This document shows positions 21,972 to 32,660 of a DNA stretch of 64,000 bases, one piece after another (the stretch's first letter is position 1; the number at the start of each line of letters is the position of its first letter). The DNA is from Chara braunii (lineage: Eukaryota; Streptophyta; Charophyceae; Charales; Characeae). The stretch spans positions 82,410 to 146,409 of the forward strand of contig BFEA01000378.1 in assembly GCA_003427395.1 (NCBI GenBank). Reading direction: 5' to 3'. The notes below the pieces were generated by a model. That model worked only from the letters and a program-made list of their open reading frames with translations, did no database searches and was not told where the DNA came from. The position numbers and the translations under genes were made by a program.

Positions 21972-22554
21972 TGTCGGGACAGAAACCCTTGTGAGGGTTT
22001 CTGCCCGAGTTTTTCAAGGTCAGACACTGACCGACTTTTTTTGTTGAGAAACTTGATGAGATAGATGTTGTTAAAGTTTATTCAGACCAACCTAAAATGT
22101 TTGAAGTTGATGAGGTTCAGGCATGATGACGGTAACGTTGCTAGCATTATTGAAGTCGCTGGCACCGTCGACATGCGGTGACCTTAATGTAAGGCGCCGT
22201 TGACATCCAGTTGAAGCAGCAGTAATGGAGGGAATCACCATTGGCCGCATTCGACAGAGTCATAGGTGTGTGCGGCAGTGGGGAGATTGGGATTAAACCC
22301 ACACCACCTCAAAAGTGGCACGCGCGGCCATAGACCGCGAGGTTTTAGGGCTTGGAGGGGCTCCACAGGGAAGTGCGCCATGTCCATGGTGGTGGCATGC
22401 GTGCTAGGTCGACGGGGTGCCACCATGCGGATAGCGCCGCGCCCGGTCCGCAATTGGGGACATTAAGGGGTGCGGGCAAGGCCTGTGTGGGGCCACGTAA
22501 GGGTACGAGGGGCTGAGCTCTTCATATAGAAGAGCAGCTCCTATTCCTATGTGG

Positions 22555-22640
22555 AATGGGAGCCAGCCCAGTAGGTTATAGCATTAGACTTTCACCTTGC
22601 AGATGTAGGGATCAAATTTGTGCGCGACTTTGGGCTGGCT
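22555..22640 (+). repeat. tRNA-like box pair in beta LTR (solo copy)
   Basis: 'gccagcccagtaggttatag' (A-box-like) and 'gtagggatcaaat' (decayed B-box-like) occur at the same place as the better preserved pairs at 48643-48697 and 56797-56851. They are embedded in a larger 'ggagcagccca' inverted context. Confidence 0.4.
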
Positions 22641-22782
22641 CCTTTTGGAGCAGCCCATAGGAGCAGCCCATACGGCGAGGCCTAATCTCGGCCGCTGTGG
22701 GGACTCGAACTCGAGTCTGTATTTCAACAGTTCGTGGGCATGCCACGAGGGGACGTGATTGTTGGCAAAAACAACAGAATAG

Positions 22783-22930
22783 CAAAAAAAAAAAAAAAAA
22801 AAAAAGAATCCAACTGAAACTAGAGTGCCACATGGCGCTGTGAGAACTGACTGGGGCTTTCAACCCTCAGTTCAGCTGACGGTGCCCGTTTCAAACGAGC
22901 TACCGTTTTTTTTTTTTTTTTTTTTTTTTT
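22783..22930. repeat. Poly(A) and poly(T) runs
   Basis: A run of about 22 A ends near 22804 and a run of about 25 T covers 22906-22930. The two face each other across ~100 bases, which looks like retroposed tails or slippage products inside the solo LTR. Confidence 0.7.
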
Positions 22931-23136
22931 GGTAAGTTTTTCTTTTGTTTTCTTCGTTAGATTTTTTAGATTTGCTTTAGATTCCTTTTTTGTTAGATTC
23001 TTTTGTTTTATATTTTCCTCTTGTGAGGTGGACTTAAGCCCGTTCGTTTTGACAAACGGGCTGCAAGGGGTGACTTCCCATCAAAAGGATGGGGAAAGTC
23101 AGATGGATTTAGTGTCGGTATGCGGGACTATACATC

Positions 23137-23139
<3 letters not shown>

Positions 23140-23191
<52 letters not shown>

Positions 23192-23276
23192 NNNNNNNNN
23201 NNNNNNNNNNNNNNNNNNNNNNNNNNNNNNNNNNNNNNNNNNNNNNNNNNNNNNNNNNNNNNNNNNNNNNNNNNNN

Positions 23277-23331
<55 letters not shown>
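23140..23331. repeat. (GA)n microsatellite containing an assembly gap
   Basis: Pure GA dinucleotide repeat on both sides of an 85-base N gap (23192-23276). The true length is unknown. Confidence 0.95.
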
Positions 23332-23334
<3 letters not shown>

Positions 23335-23471
23335 CACGAAGTGACCTACCTAGCACCACCCCCTCGCCATTGCCATCTATAGGATGAGCAAAATCGAATG
23401 AATCGACCATTGGACCCCCCCTTCTGCCAAACAGACTATCCAATCTGTCTGAGTGCGTTCAAAAGGGCTGT

Positions 23472-23508
23472 AGCAGACTGTTTCAACGGATTTCCACTGA
23501 CCCATCAG
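23472..23508 (-). ncRNA. Decayed hammerhead-like sequence
   Basis: On the minus strand the order CTGATGG ... GAAACAGTCTGC ... ACAGCCC parallels the two better units (CTGATGA ... GAAACAGTTTGTC ... CAGCCC). CUGAUGA has become CUGAUGG, stem II is no longer well paired, and the GUC cleavage triplet is lost. At best it is a dead relative. It could be chance. Confidence 0.3.
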
Positions 23509-24482
23509 AGGGTTGTGCCCCGACAGTCCATCCACGGATGGGCAAACACTGAATGAATCAGCAGCCACTAGGCAGCTACGTTCGGGGCACAAGTCATTTT
23601 TTTTTTTCAGATTTGTTTCTTTAGATGAGATTTTTTTTGTGTGTGTTTTACTTTCTTTCTTTTTCTTTCAGTATATACTCAAGTGGTGCACCCGTTCGCC
23701 TTGGCAAATGGGCCGTTTCGTTTCTGCGGCGCTGTACCTGGCACAGGTCGCGTCCAAGTACAGATGTCGCAGGGACACCTGCTATGGCAGCCAAGCGTTC
23801 ATGGGGACGTTGCTTTTGGTCCTTAGATGTCGGCTCTTCCGACTACGCGCCTGTATCAGCGCTGGTTACTGTGCCTGATACGGGCACACACAGAAAAGGA
23901 GCCCCTGTTGAGCTTGACTCTACTTCGACTCTGAGAAATGACTTGGGGGGCGGCCGTTCGTTTTGAACGGCGAGTTGCCCCCTCACAAAGAAAAAAAAAA
24001 GGGGGAGACTGAGGAAAAACGAGGCTGCTGGAACAGCAGCAAAAATAAAAGAAGTTTTGTACCTGGCCATTGTTGCGGCCAGGTTCCCAAGCGGTTTGCT
24101 GCACTTGTGCAGCGAACCAGCTAGGGGGCTTGCACCGAACATGGCCAGGTTTAGGGAAGGGGAGAGTTTCCTTGTTTTTATTATTTGAACCTGGCCACGG
24201 TTGGGGCCATGTTCTTGAGTGGTTTGCTGCACTTTGTGCAGCAAACCAGCTAAGAGCCTAGCTCTGAACTTGGTCAGGTCTAGGAGAAGGTGCACTGCTG
24301 AGGTTGAACCTCAGCAGTAGCAGATCAACAAGGGAGGTGGCTGAATACAGCCTCCCCTTGCTGAATTTATTTCAAGGAAAGGGCCAGGTCCTTTTCCTTG
24401 TGAATGAGCCTGGCCATTTCTGCTGTGTGGGCTGGTATGTGCCCGGGCCCAACCTGAGCTCGGATTTTTGGCTGAGAGAAAC

Positions 24483-24490
24483 TATAAAAG
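24483..24490 (+). promoter_or_regulatory. TATA-like box in beta solo LTR
   Basis: TATAAAAG lies in a GC-richer context and is followed ~30 bases on by a CCAGCAGCC stretch conserved in spirit at 49620 in the E6 LTR. It is a candidate core promoter. Confidence 0.35.
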
Positions 24491-24869
24491 CAGCCTCTAG
24501 CCCCAGCAGCCAAGCATTCTTGGCAGCAATGCTGGGCTCTCACTTGTGAGACTGCTGGCTGGCTGCAGAGAAATGAGACGTAGCGGAGCTGCTGGCTGCG
24601 AGGGAGGTTTGCAGGAGGAAGGAAGAGGTTGCTGGAGGTGGCCATAGCTGTAGAGTACAGCCATAGCCGCCATCTCAGCAAGGAAGGAGGAAGGAGCGCA
24701 GGAGGATTGCTGGAGGTGGCCATAGCTGTGAAACACAGCCATAGCCGCCATCTCAACGAGGTGAAGAGAGGGGAGGCTTCCATAACCACCGTGCTGCGGG
24801 GTGCCAGCAGGAGGTGCTGCTGTTCGTGGCAGGTTCTTCAGCAAGCGGTGCAGGAGAAACTCTGCCCGT

Positions 24870-25330
24870 CTTGCACGGCGACGGCAGGTTTTTCGGCAGG
24901 CGGTGCAGGGGAAACTCTGCCCGTTTTGCACGGCGGCGGCAAGTCTTCGGCGAGCAGTGCAGGGGAGACTGCCTATTTGGCACGGCAACGGCGGCGCTTT
25001 TTGACGGTAGTGCGGAAGCGCTGCCAATTTTTTTTGCGGCAACGACACTGAATTTTTGGTAGTGATACGGAAGCGCTGCCGAAATTTTGCGGCGACAGCG
25101 CAGGGTTTGACGGCGGTGGTGCGGAAGCGCTGCCAATTTTTTTTGCGGCGGCAGCGCTGAGATTTTGGTGGTGACACGGAGGTGCTGTCAAAATCTGCCA
25201 GCGTCGACGGTGTTTTTTTTCTGGCAGCGACGCGGACGTGCTGCTGAACTTTTGCGGCGGCAGCAGCACGTTCTAGGTGGTGACGTGGAAGCGCGTAGAC
25301 TGTGCGGGACATTTTGTGGCAGCATGTTCT
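24870..25330 (+). repeat. ~60-bp GC-rich minisatellite in beta LTR
   Basis: Degenerate units of the type 'gcggaagcgctgccaatttt' with a 'tgcggcgacagcgc' half are repeated about seven times. A related array occupies 50340-50700 in the E6 5' LTR. The long minus-strand open frame through here is a by-product of the repeats. Confidence 0.75.
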
Positions 25331-26312
25331 GGTATTGACGGCAACGGCGTGGTGGTGNGGTTGGTGGCGGCGACGCTGAGAGGCTGTCAGATTACTGGGA
25401 GGTGGTTGTGTTGAGAGGGTGTCGCGGCAAGCGAGCGTAGTGGGGAGTGGTGTAGATCGTTTTGCGGGCGACTTGTTGTGACGATTGTCTTCTCTGGAGT
25501 GCGATCTTACACGGTCTTCTTGAGTGGGCCGTCTATTCAACTTCACTCAAGGTCAGTTAGTTTGACTCAGACCCCTTCACACCTGTGTGAACCCACACTT
25601 TGCTTGACCTTTTCTTTGGATGTTCACTGAAAAGGTAGGGGGAATGTGTGGTTGCGCGTGTGAATGGAAGTCTGACATAAGTTTGGGGTTGCATTGTCTT
25701 CTTTTGAATCTGTTGTTTGACTTGTTGTGCAGGTAGGTAGAGGAGTGTCTGAGAAAGAGGAACCTATCCGTATTAATGAAAGTGAATGGAGGGATGACTG
25801 TCTTTTATTCCTCGCTTGCATGCATGTTAAAGAGAGGGCAACCAGTATACGACGAAAAAGGAATTTGATCACATAAAGAAAAAAAAAATCAATTGAACAT
25901 GGACTTTTTACGAGTATACCTGTTCTTTCCCGAATGACCCTCTTTGTCTATGCCAGTCCTTCCGATTGATTTTCTCTTCTGTGATCTCTTCCCTTCGTCT
26001 AAGTTACCCTTGACGTCAGGCGGCGAGGGATCGTTTGCTGCCATGGTAGACGTGTTTTCCTTTCCTAGAAGGCATCTGAGCCGAGGGTTCGCTGCCTTAG
26101 GGGCCGGCCCTGCTATTGACTCGGACTGGACCGCCTATGCGGGGGGATACCATGCTATGTGGTGGAGCCAGCACGACTTCTGAGATCCGAGATTCGCTCG
26201 GGCGAGGACGAGGGGTATCCCAGACCACCTCCTAGGGAGAGGACATGTGCCTACTCATGGAAGAGCCTAAGTTCTTAACGCCTCACGTTACGGGGAGCTG
26301 CCATAGCATACT

Positions 26313-26870
26313 CCCTAGTGGTCGTTAGGGGTCACTCGTGCATAGAACGTTGAGCCACAAGAAGCTCAATTCATGGCGACTATTTGGAACGGAGCGCGGC
26401 TAGGCACTCTTGTCATGGTTGGTCTCGCCACAAGAAGCGAGGACCAATGTGGTCGATGTAGTGAGCAAGGTCCGGATAGTTAGAGCCGAGAACAACCTTT
26501 TTCAGTAGGGTCAACGAGGGTTAGGAGGACAAAGCGACCAACAAAATTTGAAAGCGGATCCTTAACCTTGATGGGGCATGCAGTGGTCGGTTCCCCTAGT
26601 GGTCGTTAGGGGTCACTCGTGCATAGAACGTTGAGCCACAAGAAGCTCAATTCATGGCGACTAGTTGGAACGGAGCGCGGCTAGGCACTCTTGTCATGGT
26701 TGGTCTCGCCACGAGAAGCGAGGACCAATGTGGTCGATGTAGTGAGCAAGGCCTGGATAGTAGCCGAGAACAACCCTTTTCAGTAGGGTCAACGAGGGTT
26801 AGGAAGACAAAGCGACTAACAAAATTTGAAAGCGGATCCTTAACCTTGATGGGGCATCCAGTGGTCGGTT
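26313..26870 (+). repeat. 282-bp tandem duplication in beta solo LTR
   Basis: The block beginning cctagtggtcgttagggg is present at 26313 and 26595 in direct order with very few differences. This indicates a recent duplication. The E6 LTR copy does not appear to have it. Confidence 0.9.
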
Positions 26871-27512
26871 GTTCAAGTCGAGTGCTGACTTGTATAGCGG
26901 TAGCCGGATTACTTGCAGATGGCATTCACATCTAAGTTAGAAAGATAATGAAGTCACCATTAAAGCAATGGCATCATAGCTCTACGTGAGAGTTGGGAGA
27001 TGTCTGCGCTTCTCTTCTAGCAGTCAGTATGGGGCGGAATGAAAGAACTTGGCAACGCATCTCATCAAGTCGAAAAAGTCGTGACAGTCTAGCCGTCTTG
27101 AAGGTAGAGTGGAGATATTTTAGTCAGACGTCATTTGAGCGTCGCTTTGCGGAATGGTCATGGTTTGCTCTTTTGTTGATAAGTGTCAAGTCGACTTTTG
27201 TCAGATGTATGAGTGTATTATATATATAAGTTGAGCTCAGAAGATAAGTCAACTTACGTTGACTTGAGTCTTTTTTTGAAAGCATTTTGTCTTATTAATT
27301 TCAAATCGTCTTTGAAAGAAGGGACTAGGATTGATCGAGATTTTCTCAAGCTTGGAATATCACGTCCTAGTCGACCGACGTCGGTCTGATTCTTGGGAGA
27401 TCAGCGCCCAAGGGACGGGCGACGTCTGGGTCCACTTTGGCGTTTAACCATGCGTACCTATGCAACAGCGAAAGAGCAAACGCCCTCGGTCGGCCCACCT
27501 CTGCAATTGCAT

Positions 27513-27520
27513 TATAAAAG
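27513..27520 (+). promoter_or_regulatory. TATA-like box near right end of solo LTR
   Basis: TATAAAAG, about 275 bases before the LTR end. The E6 copy reads catctaaagg at the same place, so it is not conserved. This is weak evidence for a promoter. Confidence 0.25.
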
Positions 27521-27554
27521 CCTTCGCATGTGGGTCGGTAGCTCGGCGGGGATA

Positions 27555-27680
27555 CGCCCCTAAGGGTGGTGACAGCCCCTTAGGGAGAGTAAGTTGTGCC
27601 CCGCATGAACCTATCCTGTCGTAGGGGACCGTGGGATGTACAGCTGGCGCATTCGGCCGGAGCGGCGAAGGGTCGACGCG
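27555..27680 (+). promoter_or_regulatory. Conserved hairpin block at end of beta LTR
   Basis: CCCTAAGGG (27558-27566) and CCCTTAGGG (27577-27585) form a perfect 9-bp stem around a TGGTGACAGC loop. The hairpin and the following ~100 bases (cctatcctgtcgtagggga.., cggcgaagggtcgacgcgg) are the best conserved part between this LTR and the E6 LTR (52455-52580). The position in the transcript's R/U5 part suggests an RNA-level role such as polyadenylation or packaging. That is inference. Confidence 0.45.
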
Positions 27681-27793
27681 GGTTACCGTGTCGCCCCCGA
27701 GTTGTCTCTAAAAGGTTGAAAGCCTGCGTTTCTCCTGCGTGACGCGGCCGAGAGGGCCTTCGCTCGCACGGGGGCCGATGCGCTCGACAACGC

Positions 27794-29171
27794 TACTGCT
27801 AACTTTGTGTCACCTCATCGAATACGCAAAGTGGGCTTGGGAATGAAGCAAGTGGCCTTGCAAAACCCTTGTCGAACCCAAGTGGGCAACAAAGAAGTTG
27901 CCTCTTCTACGCATGTAGTCAAAGGTGTGTGCACTACCTTTGACAAGGACAAAACTGTCACAGACTCGTTGGACTTCTATGTTCTTGACAAGTGCCCCTT
28001 CGACGGTGTCCTTGGCTTGGGCTGGCTGCAGTCCCGATGTGATCCTCCACCTCCACCGGTTTCACCAAACATCCAAAACCTACTCGATCGGTTCCCAGAA
28101 GTTTCGGTCGAGCCACGTGGAGTCCCCACGCGATCGGTCCGACACACCATCGAGTTGGTCGAGGGTGCTATTCCTCCAAAGGGCTGCGTATACCGAATGG
28201 GACCCGGCAAGTTGGAGGAACTCCGGCGACAGATTGACGACATGATTGACAAAGGGTGGATCAAGCCTCGTGAGCTTGAATTTGGTGCTCCTGTGTTATT
28301 TGTTCCGAAGAATGGAGGCAAACTACGCATGTGTATTCACTATCGCGGTCTAAACCGCATCACAAGAAAGAACGCCTATCCATTGCCCCGCATAGATGCC
28401 TTGCTTGATGCAGCAGGTGGGTGCAAGGTTTTCTCCAAGATCGATCAAAAGTCTGGCTACCACCAGATTGAAGTCGATCCTGCGGACCAGCACAAGACTG
28501 CGTTGAAAACACCCTATGGGCTTTACGAGTTTACTGTAATGCCCTTCGGTCTCACGAACGCACCGACCACCTTCCAAAGCTTCATGGACAAGGTCCTCCG
28601 CGAACAGATTGGTCGGTTCGTGGTGGTATACCTCAATGATATACTAATCTTCAGCAAATCCATGGAGGAACACCTCAAGCACCATGAGGAAGTGCTCACT
28701 ATCCTCAAGAAGACGCAACTCCATCTCAGACGAGAGAAACCTGAGTTTGGGAAGGATAGCGTAATGTATCTTGGGCATCGGTTGTCTGCTGCAGGCATAG
28801 AGCCTGAGGCAACCAAGGTTGCAGTTATACGCAATTGGCCTCAGCCCGCGAACGTCCGCGAACTGCGCTTTTTTCTTGGTCTTGCGTCATACTATCAGAA
28901 GTTTGTGCCCCGCTTCTCTATTGTTGCTCGTCCATTGTCCCGGCTGGCAAGCAAAAATGTTCCTTATTCTTTGGACACCGCGTGCACGAACGCCTTTCAA
29001 GCTTTGAAAGAAGCCTTGGTAAGTTATCCAGTACTCCATATTGCAGGTCCCAAACTGACATTCGTGTTACTACATATGCAAGTCAGTATGGAATTGGCGC
29101 AGTGCTGCAGCGACATGACGGCGATGGCTTGCGGCCGCTCGAATTCTACAGCAAATGCATGCCCAACGTAA
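27794..29171 (+). pseudogene. E2 protease C-half and reverse transcriptase
   Basis: The frame resumes protease at TANFVSPHRIRKVGLGMKQ and runs through FDGVLGLGWLQ. It then covers RT in order: [58 protein letters not shown] (first catalytic Asp), VMPFGLTNAPTTFQSFMDKV, and the YxDD box, which reads YLND (Asn codon at 28635-28637). It continues through YLGHRLSAAGIEPE and FLGLASYYQKFVPRF before losing frame near 29070 in RNase H. Changing the first Asp of YLDD removes a metal ligand of the polymerase, so the enzyme would be dead even without the frameshift. Confidence 0.9.
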
Positions 29172-29730
29172 AGGTAGCCACTTCCACCTACATGCGCGAG
29201 CTCTATGCTTTGCGTATGGCTTTGGATCATTGGAAGCACTATCTTTTGGGACGCCACTTCAAAGTGTTCTCAAATCATGAGACTCTGAAGTGGATCAAGG
29301 AGCAAACCACCTTGTCCCCTACGTGAATTCGCTGGTTCCATGAAATTGACATCTTTGACTTTGAGTTGAGACACAAAAAGGGTAGTTACAACCGAGTCGC
29401 TGACGCATTGTCTCGCCACCCTGAGTACACGACTTGCCTTATGAAATCCTACGACCTCCGGAAGAAACTGAAGGAGGAGCTCGTAGAGCATAATGCCAAG
29501 AATTCGGAACTTAGTCCCATCCTTGACCGGTTGCGGGCTGTTCCTAGTAGTCAGCCTGATTTTCACGAATATGGAGGACTGTTTATCCGTCGCTACGAGA
29601 ACCACGACCGCTTGTGTGTGCCCAACCGTGAGCCTCTCCGCACGCATTTTCTGGATTTGCCCATGGCCGGAGCGGACACTTCGGCATGGCAAAGACGTAC
29701 GCAAATCTGCTGAGATAGTTTGATTGGCTT
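29072..29730 (+). pseudogene. E2 RNase H and integrase zinc region
   Basis: After a frameshift the gypsy RNase H reads SQYGIGAVLQ, LRPLEFYSKCM, YMRELYALRMALDHWKHYLL and FSNHETLKWIKEQTT. An in-frame TGA (29324-29326) replaces a sense codon before RWFHEIDIFDFELRHKKGS and VADALSRHPEYT. RNase H would degrade the RNA strand during reverse transcription. The integrase spacer follows and breaks again near 29715. Confidence 0.85.
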
Positions 29731-29734
29731 GGCA

Positions 29735-31065
29735 TGAAAGGGACTGCTGAAAAGTTTGTGGCTGAATGTCAAGTTTGTCAATGAATCAAACCATGCAGTC
29801 AAAAGCCCATGGGGCTACTCACACCCCTTGCCATTCCCGAGGGTCCCGGGGAGTCCGTCTCCAGCAACTTCACCGACTTGGGAAAGGTAAGTAAGAGAGG
29901 CTACTCACAAGTCATGGTGATTGTTGACCTATTCTCTAAGTTCCTTAATCTGATTCCTTTGCCACCTCACGCTCCAACAGAACTAGTGATCCGTGAGTTC
30001 CAACAGAAGTACATTGTGCAGTTCAGAACCCCGAAGACTCTTGTGAGCGATCGGGATCCGCGCTTCATTAGTATTGAATGGAAGGACTTCACGTCTCAAC
30101 TAGGGATCAAACTGTGTATGACATCTGACCGACACCCCGAAGCCAATGGTTTGGCTGAGGAGATCAACCAGACTGTGTTTCAACTTCTCCGTGCCTTGAT
30201 TATTCCGGATCAGGAAACATGGGACGAAGAGCTGTATTCCGTTAAGCGGTTGTAAAACAACTCCGTCCATTCCGCCACCGGCATGACACCCAACAGGTTG
30301 CATTACGGTTGGCAGATCCGTAATCCGCTCTCCTACCTATTCCCTGAAGAGCCAATTGGCTTAACACCCGGCAGGCTTGGCTTCAAGGCCAAGTATGATC
30401 GCTTGCTCAAAGTTGCCATTGCAGCAATGACCAAACGATATCACGCCATGATCCATCATGTGAACGAAAGGCGCCGACCGTCGGATATTCAGGTAGGAAG
30501 CTATGTCTGGGTCAAGATGTTTGAATTTTCAAAAGAAGAGGGAGTCTCTCGCAAACTTCTCCCACTCTACTATGGCCCGTGGGAAGTTTTGCATGTGATT
30601 GGCGAAGATCACTTTGGCCCTTCGTACATAGTTGATGTGCCAGCTCATCTGCGCATATACCCCATGTTCCATGCATCAAAACTGTACCCCCACCGTGACG
30701 CTAAGACGTTTGATTATCGCGAAGACATGATCCCTCGTGCAATCAAAGGCGGGCATTAGATAGACATAATTAAACACCACGTAGGGAAGGGACGCATCAG
30801 GCAACTCTGGGTTCACTTCATGTATCACCCGTTGGGCGATCTGTATTGGATTTCCAAGCAGGAACTGCTACGCAGCGCACCATGTGTTGTTAAAGCCTAC
30901 GAGCGAAAATTGCAGCTAACGCTACTCCTAAGATGTCTGCAAGGCTTAATACGATGGAGTGTTCTAGGAACCTCTTTGCCTTGCTTGCTTACGATGCGTT
31001 TGTCAAGGACTCAGAATGAGTTACTCGCTCGAAGGGACCTCGCTCTTGAGGGGGGGGTAGTGTGA
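29735..31065 (+). pseudogene. E2 integrase with C-terminal tail
   Basis: The catalytic core shows the first Asp in SNFTDLGK, then VMVIVDLFSKF, the second Asp in LVSDRDPRF, and the Glu in ANGLAEEINQTV. A TAA at 30253 breaks the frame. The tail resumes with NSVHSATGMTPNRLHYG, then VGSYVWVKMFEFSKEEGVSR, LYYGPWEVL and YPMFHASKLYPHRD (SH3-like). After a stop at 30757 there is a chromodomain-like relic (HHVGKGRIRQLWVHF, GDLYWISKQELL). The same tail wording in E7 supports the chromovirus assignment. Confidence 0.85.
31045..31060 (+). promoter_or_regulatory. E2 polypurine tract
   Basis: ttgaggggggggtag lies directly before the 3' LTR start TGTGATGAG, in the expected plus-strand priming position. Confidence 0.85.
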
Positions 31066-32371
31066 TGAGCCGTCCTAACATGGGCTGAAACACACGACTG
31101 ATTTCTGAGTTTTGCCCCTAGATTGGATGCTTTGCTGAGTTTCGCGCCTGCTACGAAGTCTGTGTGTGCACGCTTGCTGGACTGCATATCTGTCTGAGTG
31201 CTGGTTGGCTTGAGTGTGTGTGTGGCTGTGCCTGTTTGAGTGCTGGTTGGCTTGAGTGTCCGTGTGTGACCGTGCGTGTCTAAGTGGTGGTTGGCTTGAG
31301 TGTGTGTGTGGCCCTCAAGGGCACTTCCTCGTTCATTAGGCCCTCAGGGCCGGTACTTACCTGTGGCCGTGACATTGAGGGATTGCAGCAGGAAAAACAC
31401 TCAAGTATTGGGTAGGCCGGTACCGCACCCTGAAGGGGTAGATGTGCGGGTACTTGAGGCCGAGCAGAAGAAGACAAAAGTGGCATTTTTAGGGGCCCAA
31501 TAGTTGTACGTTAGGTCTAGGTGGATACCAGTCCAACCAGTTTGGGTCTAGGGCCTGTATGGGCAATATCAGAGTCTGCAATGATGTTTCCCTCCGAAAG
31601 GGAGGAGGTACCGGTTGCTTGGAAGGCCGAGCGGCTTGGAAGTCACCGCCCGAAGAGGCAAGCAAGCCGCTATATCTCCCAGTGGGGAGAAGAGCCGGGC
31701 CTCTTTCTCAGTGTGCGAGTTTGGCGACACATTGGTTGGAGCACCGGTTGGAGCAGCACTATCCAAGAGCAGCGCTGGTGGGGGAAGGAAAAGGACACGG
31801 AGGAGGAAGAAGGACAGGAAGGGGGAGGAGTGCCAGGGGTGCTTACCTGGCTATGGTGGCAGCCGTCTTCATCACCTTGGTGGGCGCTGCAGCAGGGAGT
31901 CCCCAACTGGGGAAAGCTACACCAAGAAGCTTCGAGGCAGGGTCGGGCATGGCGGCCTGAGCTAGAGCAGCCATAGCTGCTTTGGGTTGTCCTTTGGGCA
32001 TCTGGGCAAGGCCTGGTAGTCCGCCATGGCCCCGGCCTATGAGAGTGAAGAGTGGGAGAGGCGGCCATGGCTATGGTGGACCTCAAGTGATACCTGCAGT
32101 AGAAGAGGAACTCAAACATCGATTATGGATCAGCCATTCAACATTGCATTATTATAAGGGAAGGGGGAGATAAGGAGGAGGAGATTGTTGGGCGAAGAAG
32201 AAGAGCCTTGTCATTCGTCTGTGCTGGTGTACATCATCTTCTTCTTCTTTCTTACTTCTTCTTCTTCTTTTAATTCTCTCTCTCCTCTCAAGTTCATTCG
32301 TTGCTTTCTGCAATTGGACGACATTGTACTATCTGATGGATGTGTATCTCGATATTGGTAGGATCATAACA
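31061..32371 (+). mobile_element. E2 3' LTR
   Basis: It begins TGTGATGAGCCGTCC and ends ATCATAACA. It matches the 5' LTR along its full length, with indels in the gtgtgtgtgg array, a ~15-base difference near 31335 and a short deletion near 32155. It is followed by the AACT target duplication and the interrupted tail of the RT/RING element. The many differences from the 5' LTR indicate that the insertion is not very recent. Confidence 0.92.
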
Positions 32372-32610
32372 AACTGAATGATTTCAATGTGTTTTTGTTT
32401 TTTATTTTTATCCTTTTGATTTAGTGTAACTTTTTTTGTAAAACACTGAAAGAAATAATAGTACTGTGAAACAAAGAATAAGAGGGCACCGTTTTGCGTC
32501 ATTTGGTTTGTCCGTCTCTTTGCCTATCTCTCCTTTCATTTCTCTTTTTTCGCTCATCTTATTTCTTCTTCTACTTCACGTGCTTACGCTCTTAGTCAAT
32601 AGTTCTGTGA
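32372..32610 (+). other. 3' tail of RT/RING element, copy 1 (right part)
   Basis: Begins aactgaatgatttcaatgtg, which matches the sequence at 33964 in copy 2. Joining it to 17265 restores the uninterrupted tail. It continues with T-rich non-coding DNA up to a (TA)n tract. Confidence 0.75.
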
Positions 32611-32660
32611 CAATATATATATATATATATATTTGACGATATATATATATATATATCGTC
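32611..32660. repeat. (TA)n palindrome with TTTGACGA/TCGTCAAA arms
   Basis: atttgacga, ~20 bases of TA repeat, then tcgtcaaat form a perfect inverted repeat. Another TA tract lies just to the left. The same ttgacga string between TA tracts appears at 34047-34055. This is the end signature of the (TA)n-flanked ribozyme unit. Confidence 0.8.

Larger units (their letters stand above)
21972..27789 (+). mobile_element. Solo LTR of family beta inside E2 protease
   Basis: It begins TGTCGGGACAG and ends CTCGACA. Its start resembles the 3' LTR of E6 at 56189 (TGTCGGGGCA.., then 'cttgatga' and 'gtttattcagacc' in the same order). Its last 500 bases match the end of E6's 5' LTR (52240-52710). Flanking tetranucleotides are GCGC and ACGC, an imperfect target duplication. 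At 5.8 kb (with an 85-base gap) it is an exceptionally long LTR, expanded by internal minisatellites and duplications. No internal coding region accompanies it, so recombination between two LTRs probably removed the rest. Confidence 0.8.

Noticed and set aside
23099-23443. Open frames rich in Ser-Leu or Arg-Glu
   Set aside because: Translation of the (GA)n microsatellite and the N gap.
24497-25546. Minus-strand 349-residue open frame
   Set aside because: It runs through the GC-rich 60-bp minisatellite of the beta LTR. It is basic and low-complexity with no domain, so it looks like a repeat artefact.
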